From assembly GCF_019458805.1 (NCBI RefSeq), contig NZ_JAIBOA010000002.1, forward strand, positions 310,001 through 374,000: 64,000 nucleotides of DNA, in the 5' to 3' direction. Shown in pieces: positions 9,278-17,774 of the stretch. Within the stretch, counting starts at the first letter, position 1. Each line of letters opens with the position of its first letter. The notes beneath the pieces are model-generated. The model ran no database searches. It had not been told where the DNA came from and saw only the letters and a list, made by a program, of their open reading frames with translations. Both the position numbers and the translations under genes were made by a program. The stretch is from Actinomadura parmotrematis (lineage in GTDB: Bacteria; Actinomycetota; Actinomycetes; Streptosporangiales; Streptosporangiaceae).

Positions 9278-10267
9278 GTGCCGGGACCGTCCACGACGCA
9301 CGAGATCAGGCTGGCCGCGCTGCCCACCGGGCTGCCGGGGGCGGAGCACTTCACCGTCGCCGAGGCGGCGGCGCCCGCCCCGCCGCCCGGCGGCCTGCTG
9401 GTCCGCAACCGCTGGTTCCAGGTGTTCCCGGCGATCCGGTCGCTGCTCGGCGACGGCGTCCCGGGCGCGCCGCTGCCCCCGCTCCGCCCCGGCGACCCGC
9501 TGCCCGGCGCGGCGGTCGGCGAGGTCGTGGAAGCACCGGACGGCGCGGGCGCGCGGCCCGGCGACCTCGTCCTGCACTGGCTCGGCTGGCGCGAGCACGC
9601 GGCCGTGCCCGCCGGGGCCTGGATCCCGCTCGGCGACGAGCTGCCCGACCCCGCCGCCCACCTGTCCTCCGGCCTCACCGCCTACGCCGCGCTGACCCGC
9701 ACCGCGCCCGTCCGGCCCGGCGAGACCGTGCTCGTCACCGGCGGCGCGGGCGCCGTCGGGTCGATGGCCGGGCGGATCGCCCGGCTGCTCGGCGCCGGCC
9801 GCGTCCTCGGCACCACCCGCAGCGCCTGGAAGGCCGCCCGGATGACCGGCGAGCTCGGCTACGACGCCGCCCTCCTGCCCGGCGAGCCCCTGGACGGCGG
9901 CGTGGACGTCGTCCTCGACACCGTCGGCGGCGCGCAGCTCCGCGCGGCCGTGGACGCGGCCCGCCCCGGCGCCCGCGTCGCCCTGGTCGGCACCCTCGCG
10001 GGGCAGCTCGCGCCCGGCCTGCCCGGCACCACCGGCCCCGTCGAGCTGGACGCCCACCAGCTCGTCCTGAAGGAGATCACCCTGCGCGGCGTCACCGGCT
10101 CCGCGCAGGAGGCCCGCGCCGAGTGGCTCGGCCGCTTCGGGGCCTGGCTGCGGTCCGGCGACATCGCCTTCCCGCACACCCGCGTCCGGGGCCTGGACGC
10201 CGCCCCGCGCGCGTTGCAGGATCTGATCGGCGGGCGGCACGTCGGGGCCGTCCTCGCCGAGGTCTGA
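9278..10267 (+). CDS. zinc-less medium-chain oxidoreductase (quinone/enoyl reductase type)
   Basis: This 329-residue NADPH-dependent enzyme has a GroES-like N-terminal half and a Rossmann half with VLVTGGAGAVGSMAGRIARLLGAGRVLGTT-type dinucleotide binding at about residues 150-180. GVDVVLDTVGG follows, as in quinone oxidoreductase and prostaglandin-reductase-like proteins. Zinc ligands of alcohol dehydrogenases are absent. The GTG start follows GAAGGAGGA. It precedes a merR gene by about 20 bases and lies behind a MerR-type promoter, so it is probably induced by an electrophile or oxidant. Confidence 0.85.
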   Translation: MPGPSTTHEIRLAALPTGLPGAEHFTVAEAAAPAPPPGGLLVRNRWFQVFPAIRSLLGDGVPGAPLPPLRPGDPLPGAAVGEVVEAPDGAGARPGDLVLHWLGWREHAAVPAGAWIPLGDELPDPAAHLSSGLTAYAALTRTAPVRPGETVLVTGGAGAVGSMAGRIARLLGAGRVLGTTRSAWKAARMTGELGYDAALLPGEPLDGGVDVVLDTVGGAQLRAAVDAARPGARVALVGTLAGQLAPGLPGTTGPVELDAHQLVLKEITLRGVTGSAQEARAEWLGRFGAWLRSGDIAFPHTRVRGLDAAPRALQDLIGGRHVGAVLAEV

Positions 10268-10286
10268 GCACGTGACGGGGGTGGCC

Positions 10287-10652
10287 ATGCGGATCGGCGA
10301 CGCGGCGGCCGCGGCGGGCACCACCCCGCGCGCGCTGCGCTTCTACGAGCAGCGCGGCCTGCTCGACCCGCCGCGCACCGCCGCCGGGCAGCGCGAGTAC
10401 GGGCCGGACGACGTCGCGCGGGTGCGGGTCGTCCGCGACCTGCTGTCGCTCGGCCTCACCGTCGAGGACGTGCGGGCCGTCGCCGACCGCCTGCACCTGC
10501 TCGGCGTCCCCGGCTGCGAGAGCGGCGACGAGGGCGGTGCGGGCCACGGCGCGGGCGGCGTCGCGGCCCGCCGCCTCGCCGCGCTGGACGCCGAGATCGG
10601 CCGCCTCACCCGCCTGCGGGACGCCCTCGCCGCCCGCCTCGCCGAGGGCTGA
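10287..10652 (+). CDS. MerR family transcriptional regulator
   Basis: The N-terminal winged helix is typical: MRIGDAAAAAGTTPRALRFYEQRGL, then REYGPDDVARVRVVRDLLSLGLTVEDV. A coiled-coil dimer helix occupies the last 35 residues (LAALDAEIGRLTRLRDALAARL). A single cysteine-containing loop (PGCESGDEGG) lies between these parts and could sense a metal or thiol-reactive ligand. I chose ATG 10287; a GTG at 10272 would add five residues. Autoregulation through the dyad at 9223-9242 is likely. Confidence 0.88.
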   Translation: MRIGDAAAAAGTTPRALRFYEQRGLLDPPRTAAGQREYGPDDVARVRVVRDLLSLGLTVEDVRAVADRLHLLGVPGCESGDEGGAGHGAGGVAARRLAALDAEIGRLTRLRDALAARLAEG

Positions 10653-10747
10653 CGGCCCGCCCTCCTACTACACGTGTGGCATGAAGGGCCGGGGGCGGGG
10701 TACGGCGCAGGCGGACACCCCCCGCCAAAAGCGACGAAGAGAGCACC

Positions 10748-11938
10748 GTGTCTCGCACCGCCCCCACCCTCCCCCAGGCCACCGAACAGGACGCGCAGCG
10801 CATCCGCCGCCGGCTGGAACGGCTCATCGGGATCGCCACGACCGAGGGCAACGCGCTGGAGCCGCTGCGCAACGGCGACGAGATCTTCCCCGAGATGCTG
10901 GCGGCCGTCCGCGGCGCGGAGCGCACCATCGACATGATGACCTACGTCTACTGGCGCGGCGCCATCGCGCGCGAGTTCGCCGAGGCGCTCGCCGAGCGGG
11001 CCCGCGCCGGGCTCCGCGTCCGGCTGCTGCTGGACGGTTTCGGCAGCCGCCCGATCGAGCGCGGCCTGCTCGACGCGATGAGCCGGGCCGGCGTCACCGT
11101 CGCCTGGTTCCGGCGGCCCGCCCACCTGTCGCCGTTCAAGCAGAACCACCGCTGCCACCGCAAGGTGCTGGTCGTGGACGAGCGCGTCGCGTTCACCGGC
11201 GGCGTCGGCATCGCCGAGGAGTGGTGCGGCGACGCCCGGAACGCCGGCGAGTGGCGCGACACCCACTTCCGGGTGCGCGGGCCCGCCGTGGACGGCATCG
11301 CGGCGGGGTTCGCGCAGGGCTGGGCCGAGTGCCACGACGAGCTGTTCGACGACCGCGATCTGTTCACCCCGCAGGACCGCTCCGGCGACGCGGTCGTGCA
11401 GGTCGTCCGCGGGTCGGCCAGCATCGGCTGGCAGGACCTGCAGACGCTCGTGCGGGTGGTGTGCGAGTCGGCGCGCGAGCGGATCCGCCTCGCCACCGCC
11501 TACTTCGCGCCCGACGCCTACTTCGCCGACCTGCTGGTGAGCACCGCCCGGCGGGGCGTCGACGTGGAGATCCTGCTGCCGGGCCCGCACGCCGACAAGC
11601 GGGTGTCGCTGCTCGCCGGGCAGCAGCACTACGACCGGCTGCTGGAGGCGGGCGTCCGCGTCTGGCAGTTCGAGCCGTCGATGATGCACGCCAAGATCCT
11701 CACCATGGACGGCCTCGTGTCGCTGGTGGGGTCCAGCAACTTCAACCGGCGGTCCATGGACCACGACGAGGAGATCACCCTCGCCGTCATCGACCCCGGC
11801 CTCACCGGGACGCTGGACCGGCACTTCGACGAGGACCTGGAGCGCAGCACCCGCATCGCGCCCGGCCGCTGGCGGCGCCGCGGGCTGCGGCACCGGGCCG
11901 GCGAGCTCGCCGTGACGCCGATCCGCCGCTTCCTCTGA
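10748..11938 (+). CDS. phospholipase D / cardiolipin synthase-like protein
   Basis: The 396-residue protein carries two HKD motifs that form one phosphodiesterase active site: HRKVLVVD with FTGG at about residues 138-152, and HAKILTMD with SSNFNRRS at about 315-335. Spacing and the flanking residues are those of bacterial cardiolipin synthases (ClsB-like), which transfer phosphatidyl groups between lipids. It lacks the N-terminal membrane segments of ClsA, so it may be peripheral. A general phospholipase D cannot be excluded. The GTG start follows an AGAGAG stretch. Confidence 0.85.
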   Translation: MSRTAPTLPQATEQDAQRIRRRLERLIGIATTEGNALEPLRNGDEIFPEMLAAVRGAERTIDMMTYVYWRGAIAREFAEALAERARAGLRVRLLLDGFGSRPIERGLLDAMSRAGVTVAWFRRPAHLSPFKQNHRCHRKVLVVDERVAFTGGVGIAEEWCGDARNAGEWRDTHFRVRGPAVDGIAAGFAQGWAECHDELFDDRDLFTPQDRSGDAVVQVVRGSASIGWQDLQTLVRVVCESARERIRLATAYFAPDAYFADLLVSTARRGVDVEILLPGPHADKRVSLLAGQQHYDRLLEAGVRVWQFEPSMMHAKILTMDGLVSLVGSSNFNRRSMDHDEEITLAVIDPGLTGTLDRHFDEDLERSTRIAPGRWRRRGLRHRAGELAVTPIRRFL

Positions 11939-11987
11939 CCGGTCGCCCGGCTCTGACCGGCGGCCCGGCTCCGACCGGCCGGCCCGG
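11933..11987 (+). repeat. three imperfect 18-19 bp tandem repeats
   Basis: Units at 11933-11950, 11951-11968 and 11969-11987 share the frame CTCTGACCGG..GCCCGG with one to three changes each. The first unit contains the stop codon of the phospholipase D-like gene. They are GC-rich and partly self-complementary, so they could act in transcription termination. Confidence 0.7.
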
Positions 11988-12269
11988 CCCGCGCACGGAT
12001 TGGGTCACCGCGCGGGCTGGGCCACCGGCCCGGACGCATGTGGGACGTCCGGGCGCCCCCCGATCCTGGCACGGCGGGTCCGCCGCGCGGCGCCCGTCGC
12101 CGCGGATGTCGCGGAGCGAGGTCATCACCATCTGAAATACCGGCGCCGCGCCGTGCTTGCGCCGCCGCCCGCGGGCGGCTGGGCAGACTTTACCCTCCCG
12201 ATCGGATGGCGTTTGCCCTGTTCAGGACATGATCGATGCAGTCCTGTCCGCTCAGCCAAGGCGGTCGCG
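11988..12269. other. non-coding gap before the sensor kinase
   Basis: Together with the repeats just upstream, this is a gap of 331 bases without a convincing gene. Open frames cross it but have no coding-like composition or recognisable product. Around 12185-12235 the sequence becomes more AT-rich (TTTACCCTCCC, TTTGCCCTG), a plausible promoter zone for the kinase. No response-regulator gene or RNA gene is visible. Confidence 0.6.
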
Positions 12270-13673
12270 GTGCCCCGGTCCAGCGCCCCCGGGCGGCTCG
12301 TCCCGAGGGTCGAGCCGCGCGGCATCCGTGCCCGGGTGACGCTGACGAGCGCCGTCGTCACCGCCCTCGTCAGCGCCGTCCTGTACGTCGTCACGCTCGT
12401 GCTGGTCCGCGAGTACGCGATGCGGCGGCTCGACGCGGAGCTGTCCAAGGAGGGGCGGCGGCTCGTCGCGCGCCTCTCCGAGGCCGGCGGCATCAGCAAC
12501 CCGCTGCTGCCGACCGGCGGCGGCGAGCTGCTCCAGGTCGTGGACGGGTCGGGCCGCATCGCCGGGGCGAGCGCCCGCATGCAGGGCTACCCGAAGGTGG
12601 ACTTCCCGGCGACCGAGAACGACGACACCCGCCGCGCGGGGGTGAGCTGCCGGATCCGCGCGCCCGGCGGGCCCTGCTTCTACGTCGTGGAGTACCAGCC
12701 GGCGGCGCCCGCGGGCGGCTGGACGGTCTACGCGCTCGCCTCGAAGCCGGGCCTGTTCCCCGATCCGTGGCTCGCGGCCGGGCTGGCGCTCTGCGTCCCG
12801 CTCCTCGCGGGCCTCGCCGGGTACGGGACGTGGCGGTCGGCGGGCCGCACGCTGCGACCGGTCGAGCGGATCCGGGCCGAGCTGGACGAGATCACCACGT
12901 CCGACCTCGGGCGGCGCGTCCCGGTGCCCGCCCACCGCGACGAGATCGCGGCGCTCGCCGCGAGCGTCAACGCCACCCTGGACCGGCTGGAGGCGGCCGT
13001 CGCGCGCCTCCAGGCGTTCGTGTCGGACGTGTCGCACGAGCTGCGCAGCCCGGTGACCGCGCTCCGCACGGAGCTGGAGCTGGCCCTCGCCGACCCCTCC
13101 GACGAGGCGGCGCTCCGGCACGCGCTGGAGGCGACCCTGGTCAACACCGACCGGCTGCAGGCCGTCCTGGAGGACCTGCTGGCGCTCGCCCGGCTGGACG
13201 CCCAGCGCCGCCTGGAGTTCGAGCCCGTCGAGCTCGGCGGCCTGGTCGACGAGGTGGTGCTGCGCCGGCCGCGCCGCAGCCGGGTGCGGATCGACGCCGA
13301 CGAGGCGGTCATCGTGAACGGCGGCCGCGACGAGCTCGGCCGGCTGCTCGCCAACCTGGTCGACAACGCCGACCGGCACGCGGACACCGAGGTGGCGATC
13401 GCGGTCGCCGCCGAGGACGGCGCGGCGGTCGTCCAGGTCGTCGACGACGGGGGCGGCATCGCGCCCGCCGACCGCGAGAAGGTGTTCGAGCGGTTCACCC
13501 GGCTCGCCGAGGGGCGGCACCGCGACGCCGGCGGGACCGGCCTCGGCCTCGCCATCGCCCGCGACATCGCCGCCGCGCACGACGGCACGCTGGACATCAC
13601 CGACCGCCCCGACGGCGGCCGCGGCGCCCGCTTCGTCCTCCGCCTCCCGCTCGCCGCCGACGACCCGCCCTGA
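12270..13673 (+). CDS. sensor histidine kinase (no adjacent response regulator)
   Basis: From GTG 12270 the product has 467 residues. A first membrane segment lies near residues 23-48, an extracytoplasmic domain of about 100 residues follows, and a second membrane segment lies near 155-180. Then come HAMP, a HisKA dimerisation domain with phosphoacceptor FVSDVSHELRSPVTALR, and the ATPase domain with N-box LANLVDNADRHAD, G1 DDGGGIAPADREKVFERF and G2 GGTGLGLAIARD. This is a complete two-component sensor kinase. A partner regulator would normally be adjacent but is absent on both sides. The start is uncertain because several upstream codons are in frame. Confidence 0.88.
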   Translation: MPRSSAPGRLVPRVEPRGIRARVTLTSAVVTALVSAVLYVVTLVLVREYAMRRLDAELSKEGRRLVARLSEAGGISNPLLPTGGGELLQVVDGSGRIAGASARMQGYPKVDFPATENDDTRRAGVSCRIRAPGGPCFYVVEYQPAAPAGGWTVYALASKPGLFPDPWLAAGLALCVPLLAGLAGYGTWRSAGRTLRPVERIRAELDEITTSDLGRRVPVPAHRDEIAALAASVNATLDRLEAAVARLQAFVSDVSHELRSPVTALRTELELALADPSDEAALRHALEATLVNTDRLQAVLEDLLALARLDAQRRLEFEPVELGGLVDEVVLRRPRRSRVRIDADEAVIVNGGRDELGRLLANLVDNADRHADTEVAIAVAAEDGAAVVQVVDDGGGIAPADREKVFERFTRLAEGRHRDAGGTGLGLAIARDIAAAHDGTLDITDRPDGGRGARFVLRLPLAADDPP

Positions 13674-13685
13674 CCGCACAGAGCA

Positions 13686-13787
13686 TGACCACCCGGTCAC
13701 CATCCGTTGACTTGCGGCGTGTTGGGCACTTTGAAGATCGAAAATGCCCAACACGCCGCATCTCGACGAGTGGTGACCGGGTGGTCA
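13686..13787. repeat. 102-bp near-perfect palindrome between convergent genes
   Basis: Two nested perfect arm pairs share one centre near 13736.5. The outer pair is TGACCACCCGGTCACCA (13686-13702) with its complement at 13771-13787. The inner pair is TGCGGCGTGTTGGGCA at 13713-13728 with its complement at 13745-13760. Most bases between the arms also pair, including TTT/AAA near the tip. It lies between the sensor kinase stop (13673) and the TPR gene stop (13803). A bidirectional terminator is the simplest reading; a non-autonomous repeat element is possible. Confidence 0.9.
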
Positions 13788-13802
13788 CGGGGGTGGGGCG
13801 CC

Positions 13803-14159
13803 TCAGGCGAGGTCGGCGGCGGTGACGGAGACCTCGATCTCCGGCGACGGCGCCGCGCCCATCGCGGCGGCCATCCGGCGGAACGGCACCGCCTCGCCGC
13901 CGCGGCTCTGCCGCTCCAGCGTGCGGGCGAGGGCCTCGTGGGCCCAGCCGTTGCACGGGTCGAGCTCGATCAGCGCACGGAAGGCCCCCTCGGCGCGCGA
14001 CAGCTGCGCGCTGTGGAAGTAGGCGCGGGCGAGGAGCTCCACGGCCGACCGGTTCGCGGGCTCGGCGGCCACGATCGGGTCCAGCAGCCGGGCCGCGCCG
14101 GCGTAGTCGCGGGCCTCGAAGAACAGCGCGGCGCGCTCGAAGTCCTCGTAGGTGGCCAT
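13803..14159 (-). CDS. small tetratricopeptide-repeat protein
   Basis: The 118-residue protein consists almost wholly of TPR-type helix pairs: FERAALFFEARDYAGAARLL, then SAVELLARAYFHSAQLSRAEGAF and GWAHEALARTLERQSRGGEA. Each has the usual small-residue pattern and a following proline or Asp. It has no signal peptide or membrane segment, so it is probably a cytoplasmic protein-interaction module of unknown partner. The ATG at 14159 is preceded by a GGAGGGGGACC ribosome site. Similar short actinobacterial TPR proteins are common and mostly uncharacterised. Confidence 0.82.
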   Translation of the reverse strand: MATYEDFERAALFFEARDYAGAARLLDPIVAAEPANRSAVELLARAYFHSAQLSRAEGAFRALIELDPCNGWAHEALARTLERQSRGGEAVPFRRMAAAMGAAPSPEIEVSVTAADLA

Positions 14160-14242
14160 GGTCCCCCTCCCGGGAATGGGTTGCGTCACGAGACTGTAAG
14201 CGTCACCGGGCCGTTTCCATTCCCCCGCGCCCCCTCGCGGCG

Positions 14243-14452
14243 CTACTCCCCGGTGAGGGACGCCCGCTCGCGCTCCAGGTCGGCGATCTGCGTGGTGAGC
14301 TCCTCGCGCTCCTGGAGGTTCTGCCCGGCGTCCCCGAAGTCCTGCGGCTCGTCGGTCGGCCCGGGCACCTGGCGGCGCAGGTACTCCAGCGTCTCGTCGA
14401 TCTCGGCGATGCGGGCCTCGTTGCCGTTGGCGCCGTCGTTGGCGTCGCTCAT
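14243..14452 (-). CDS. small acidic coiled-coil protein, unknown function
   Basis: This 69-residue frame starts at ATG 14452 with AGGAGGACAG directly upstream. It sits 12 bases after the stop of the NhaA-DsbA gene, so co-expression is likely. The sequence is strongly acidic and has heptad-like leucines and charges in two blocks: IAEIDETLEYLRRQV, and LQEREELTTQIADLERERASL. No known domain is recognised. The clean ribosome site and coding-like third positions support a real gene. Confidence 0.6.
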   Translation of the reverse strand: MSDANDGANGNEARIAEIDETLEYLRRQVPGPTDEPQDFGDAGQNLQEREELTTQIADLERERASLTGE

Positions 14453-14464
14453 CTGTCCTCCTGA

Positions 14465-16372
14465 TCAGGGTGCGCGGCCGTCGGTCGCGCACCGGTCGTC
14501 GGCGGTGGCGGCCCCGTCCAGCGCCGCCTGGACGGCGGCGCTCAGCGAGGCCAGGTCGTTGCGGCCCTCGTAGAGCCGCCCGTTCACGAAGAACGTCGGG
14601 GTCCCGTGTACCCCGGAGCGCTCGCCGGACGCGCGATCGGCGTCGATCCGCCGCCGGTTCTCGGTGATGTGCCGCCACGGGTCGTCGATGCCGAGGTCGC
14701 GGGCGTAGCGGACGAGGTCGCCGTCGGTGAGGGCGAGCTGGTTGTGGAACAGGGTGTCGTGCATCTCCCAGAACCGGCCGTGCTGCGCGGCCTCCTCGGC
14801 GACGATGGCGGCGGCGATGGCGCGCGGGTGCACCTCGTGCAGCGGGAAGTGCCTCCAGACGAGGCGGATGCGGTCGCCGTACCGGTCGCAGAGGGCTTTC
14901 AGCGTCCGGTACGCCTCGCCGCAGTAGGGGCACTCGTAGTCGCCGTACTCGACGAGGGTGACGGGCGCGGCGGCCGGGCCGTGGGCGTGGTCGTCGGCGG
15001 TGACGGGCGGGATCGGCTCGGGGACGAACCCCTCCTCGTCGGCGGGCATGGCGCCCGGCGGCGCGCAGACCTCGCCGCGGTTCCAGGCCAGCCGGAAGAT
15101 CAGCCAGCCGGCCGCGGCGGCCAGCAGCGACCCCGCCAGGATGCCGATCTTGGCCTGGGCCTGCAGGTCGGGGGCGTCGCCGAAGGCCAGCTCGGTGATG
15201 AACAGCGCGACGGTGAAGCCGATGCCCGACACCGCCGCGCCGCCGAGCACCTGGCCCCACACGAGGCTGCCGGGCAGCACGCCCCAGTTCAGCCGGAGCG
15301 GCAGCCAGGTGCCGAGGGCGACGCCGAGGAACTTGCCGAGCGGCAGCGCGAGCACGATGCCCCAGGTGATCGGGGACGTCGCCGCCATCCGCAGGGTGGG
15401 ACCGTCCAGCCGGACGCCCGCGTTGGCCAGCGCGAAGATCGGGACGATGACGTCGCTGGTCCACGGGTGCAGCCGGAGCTGCAACCGCTCGTTGACCGAC
15501 ACGGTGTCGCGGACCGAGCGGGTGGTCCGCTCGGCGAGCTCGGGGCTCGGGTCGCGCTGCAGCCGCCGCACCAGCTCGCCGGCCTCCAGGAACCGCTGGT
15601 CGCTCGGCGCGTACACGGTGACCAGGGCGCCGAGCAGGATGCCGGCGAGCGTCGGGTGCACGCCGCTCTCCAGCATCGCGCCCCACACGCCGAGGCCGAG
15701 CAGGACGTAGGCGGGCGTCCGCCAGAGCCGCAGCCAGCGGGACGCGACGATGAGGCCGATCAGCGCGAGCGCGATCAGCAGCGCGGTCAGCGAGAAGTCC
15801 TCGGTGTAGAAGACCGCGACGACCAGGATCGCGCCGATGTCGTCCACCACCGACAGCGTCAGCAGGAACGCGCGGAGCGGCTCGGGGCAGCGGGTGCCGA
15901 GGACGGCGAGCAGCCCGAGGACGAACGCGGTGTCGCTCGCCATCGGGATGCCCCAGCCGTTCACCCCGGCGCCGCCGTGGTTGACCAGCGCGTACAGCAG
16001 CGCCGGCACGAGCATGCCGCCGAGCGCGGCGAGCGCCGGGACCGCTACGAGCCGCCGGTCGCGCAGCTGCCCGACCTGCACCTCGCGGCTGATCTCCAGC
16101 CCGATGACGAAGAAGAAGAGCGCCATCAGGCCGTCGTTGACCAGGTGCTTGAGGTCCAGGCCGAGCGCGTGCGGGCCGAGCCGCACCGACAGCTCGGTGT
16201 CCCAGAACGTCGCGTAGGTGTCGCGCCAGGGCGAGTTCGCCCAGAGCAGCCCGGCGACGGTGGCGGCCAGCAGGATGCTGGTGCTGCCGCTCTCGGTGCT
16301 GAGGTAGGCGCGCAGCCCGGCGGGCGTCGCGCGCTCGACGAGGGTGCGTTCGGGTGCCGTGCCGTCGGCCAT
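14465..16372 (-). CDS. nhaA: Na+/H+ antiporter NhaA fused to a DsbA-like thioredoxin domain
   Basis: The 635-residue protein is two proteins in one. Residues 1-420 form an NhaA antiporter with about 11-12 membrane segments, FFFVIGLEISREV, and the ion-binding aspartates in VVDDIGAILVV. Residues 440-620 form a DsbA-like thioredoxin domain with the redox motif ECPYCGEAY and the cis-proline region VHGTPTFFVNGRLYEG. NhaA exchanges sodium for protons across the membrane. NhaA-thioredoxin fusions are known in actinobacteria, and the redox role of the second domain is not established. The ATG at 16372 fits the family. Confidence 0.92.
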   Translation of the reverse strand: MADGTAPERTLVERATPAGLRAYLSTESGSTSILLAATVAGLLWANSPWRDTYATFWDTELSVRLGPHALGLDLKHLVNDGLMALFFFVIGLEISREVQVGQLRDRRLVAVPALAALGGMLVPALLYALVNHGGAGVNGWGIPMASDTAFVLGLLAVLGTRCPEPLRAFLLTLSVVDDIGAILVVAVFYTEDFSLTALLIALALIGLIVASRWLRLWRTPAYVLLGLGVWGAMLESGVHPTLAGILLGALVTVYAPSDQRFLEAGELVRRLQRDPSPELAERTTRSVRDTVSVNERLQLRLHPWTSDVIVPIFALANAGVRLDGPTLRMAATSPITWGIVLALPLGKFLGVALGTWLPLRLNWGVLPGSLVWGQVLGGAAVSGIGFTVALFITELAFGDAPDLQAQAKIGILAGSLLAAAAGWLIFRLAWNRGEVCAPPGAMPADEEGFVPEPIPPVTADDHAHGPAAAPVTLVEYGDYECPYCGEAYRTLKALCDRYGDRIRLVWRHFPLHEVHPRAIAAAIVAEEAAQHGRFWEMHDTLFHNQLALTDGDLVRYARDLGIDDPWRHITENRRRIDADRASGERSGVHGTPTFFVNGRLYEGRNDLASLSAAVQAALDGAATADDRCATDGRAP

Positions 16373-16389
16373 GGGGGCGGCGGCCGGGC

Positions 16390-17334
16390 TCAGACGCGGA
16401 TGACGGTCTTGCCGCGGGCGCCGCCGGAGCGGCTGCGCGCGATCGCCTCGGGCGCCTCGTCCAAGGAGACCTCCTGCTGAACGTGGATCTTCAGCTTACC
16501 GGCGTCGATGAGGTCGGCGAGCTCGGCGAGCAGCGCGCCGCTCGTCTCGCTGTTGAGGTTGACGCCGCGGATCTGCTGGGCCGCCAGCTCGTCGGGGTTG
16601 GCGGTGAAGTTGGTGGTGACGTAGGCGCCGCCGGGGCGGAGCAGCCGCGCGGTCCGCTGGACGGCGGCGGCGTCGCCGGCGAAGTGCAGGACGGCGTCGA
16701 TGCCGTCCTGGTGGACGGCAAGGACGGCGTCGTTGAGGTCGCCGCTCGTGTAGTCGACGGTCTCGGCGGCGCCGAGGTCGCGCATCCGCCCGGCCATGGC
16801 GGGCTCGGCCGTCGCGATGACCTTGGCGCCCTGCAGCGCGGCGAGCTGCACCGCGGACTGGCCGACGCCGCCGGTCGCGCCGACGACGAGCACCGTCCGC
16901 CCCTCGTCGACCTGCGCGGCGCGCACCGCGTTCAGCGCCGCCATGGACGCCGTCGGCACCGCCGCGGCCTGCGTGTAGATCATGCCGTCGGGCATCTTGG
17001 CGATCGCGCCGTCGGCGGGGACGACGGTGTATTCGGCGTAGGTGCCGAGGCCCTTGGCGACGCCGAAGAACGCGCCGTAGACGGGCTCGCCGGCACGGAG
17101 GCGGGTGACGCCCTCGCCGGCCTCCTCGACGACGCCCGCGCCGTCGATGCCCATGACGAGCGGGAAGGGCGCGTCCACGCTGTCCTTCAGCATCCCGTCG
17201 GCGACCTTCCAGTCGAACGGGTTGAGGCCGGCGGCCACGATCTTGACCAGGACCTCGCCCGGCCCCGGGGCCGGCTTGTCCACCGTCATCAGCGACGGTG
17301 TGCCCCCGTACTCGGTGACGGCGATGGCGCGCAT
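16390..17334 (-). CDS. NADP-dependent quinone oxidoreductase-like protein
   Basis: The product is a 314-residue zinc-less medium-chain reductase. It opens with MRAIAVTEYGG and a GroES-like fold (PGEVLVKIVAAGLNPFDWKVADG, MGIDGAGVVEE). The NADPH-binding fold is at about residues 145-190 (VLVVGATGGVGQSAVQLA). The ATG at 17334 matches the conserved family start; longer in-frame extensions to 17418 look non-coding. It is on the same strand as nhaA with an 18-base gap. The physiological substrate is unknown. Confidence 0.88.
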   Translation of the reverse strand: MRAIAVTEYGGTPSLMTVDKPAPGPGEVLVKIVAAGLNPFDWKVADGMLKDSVDAPFPLVMGIDGAGVVEEAGEGVTRLRAGEPVYGAFFGVAKGLGTYAEYTVVPADGAIAKMPDGMIYTQAAAVPTASMAALNAVRAAQVDEGRTVLVVGATGGVGQSAVQLAALQGAKVIATAEPAMAGRMRDLGAAETVDYTSGDLNDAVLAVHQDGIDAVLHFAGDAAAVQRTARLLRPGGAYVTTNFTANPDELAAQQIRGVNLNSETSGALLAELADLIDAGKLKIHVQQEVSLDEAPEAIARSRSGGARGKTVIRV

Positions 17335-17456
17335 GCGGTTCCCCCCGGTTGCGTCGAGTGACAGGTGTGATGCGGTGTTCGTCCCCTGCGATGATCTACC
17401 CGGTTCGCCCCTGCTCACACGGGGAAGGTGCGGAGCACGGAAAGGGAGGGACGATC

Positions 17457-17741
17457 ATGAGTGAGCCGCGTTTCGAGGAGGAGCGCCCGGTCGACGACGA
17501 GGGCCGGTACGAGGACGACCTCGGCGACGACGAGCAGGAGTCGGAGATCGAGGCGACCGAGCGCTACATCGAGGACCCGCCCGACGACCTGGTCATCGAG
17601 GAGTCCGCGGACGGCCCGATCGGCATCCGGGAGTACATGCGCGGCGAGACCCGCGAGGGCGAGGACGAGGACGCCCGCGACGACCTCCCGGCCGAGGAGG
17701 CCGCGCTGGAGGTGGAGGACCGCCAGACCCGCCGCTGGTGA
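17457..17741 (+). CDS. very acidic small protein, unknown function
   Basis: This 94-residue protein starts at ATG 17457 behind GGGAGGG. About 40% of its residues are Asp or Glu, with no cysteine and little hydrophobic content, so it is probably disordered. A conserved-looking centre, GPIGIREYMRGETREG, recalls small acidic proteins seen across actinobacteria, possibly the DUF5709 group; I am unsure of that assignment. It is transcribed alone, convergent with the penicillin-binding protein gene (stops 33 bases apart). Confidence 0.65.
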   Translation: MSEPRFEEERPVDDEGRYEDDLGDDEQESEIEATERYIEDPPDDLVIEESADGPIGIREYMRGETREGEDEDARDDLPAEEAALEVEDRQTRRW

Positions 17742-17774
17742 CCGGTGCGCCGCCGGGCCGGGGGCGTCCCCCGG

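Noticed and set aside
11939..12269. N-terminal extension of the sensor kinase back to about 12000
   Set aside because: The in-frame upstream sequence lacks coding-like composition and contains no membrane or domain features. The kinase architecture is complete from GTG 12270.
14243..14452. Toxin-antitoxin pair formed with the neighbouring TPR gene
   Set aside because: The 69-residue protein has no DNA-binding or toxin motif, and the TPR gene is separated by its own leader. The small gene follows nhaA instead.
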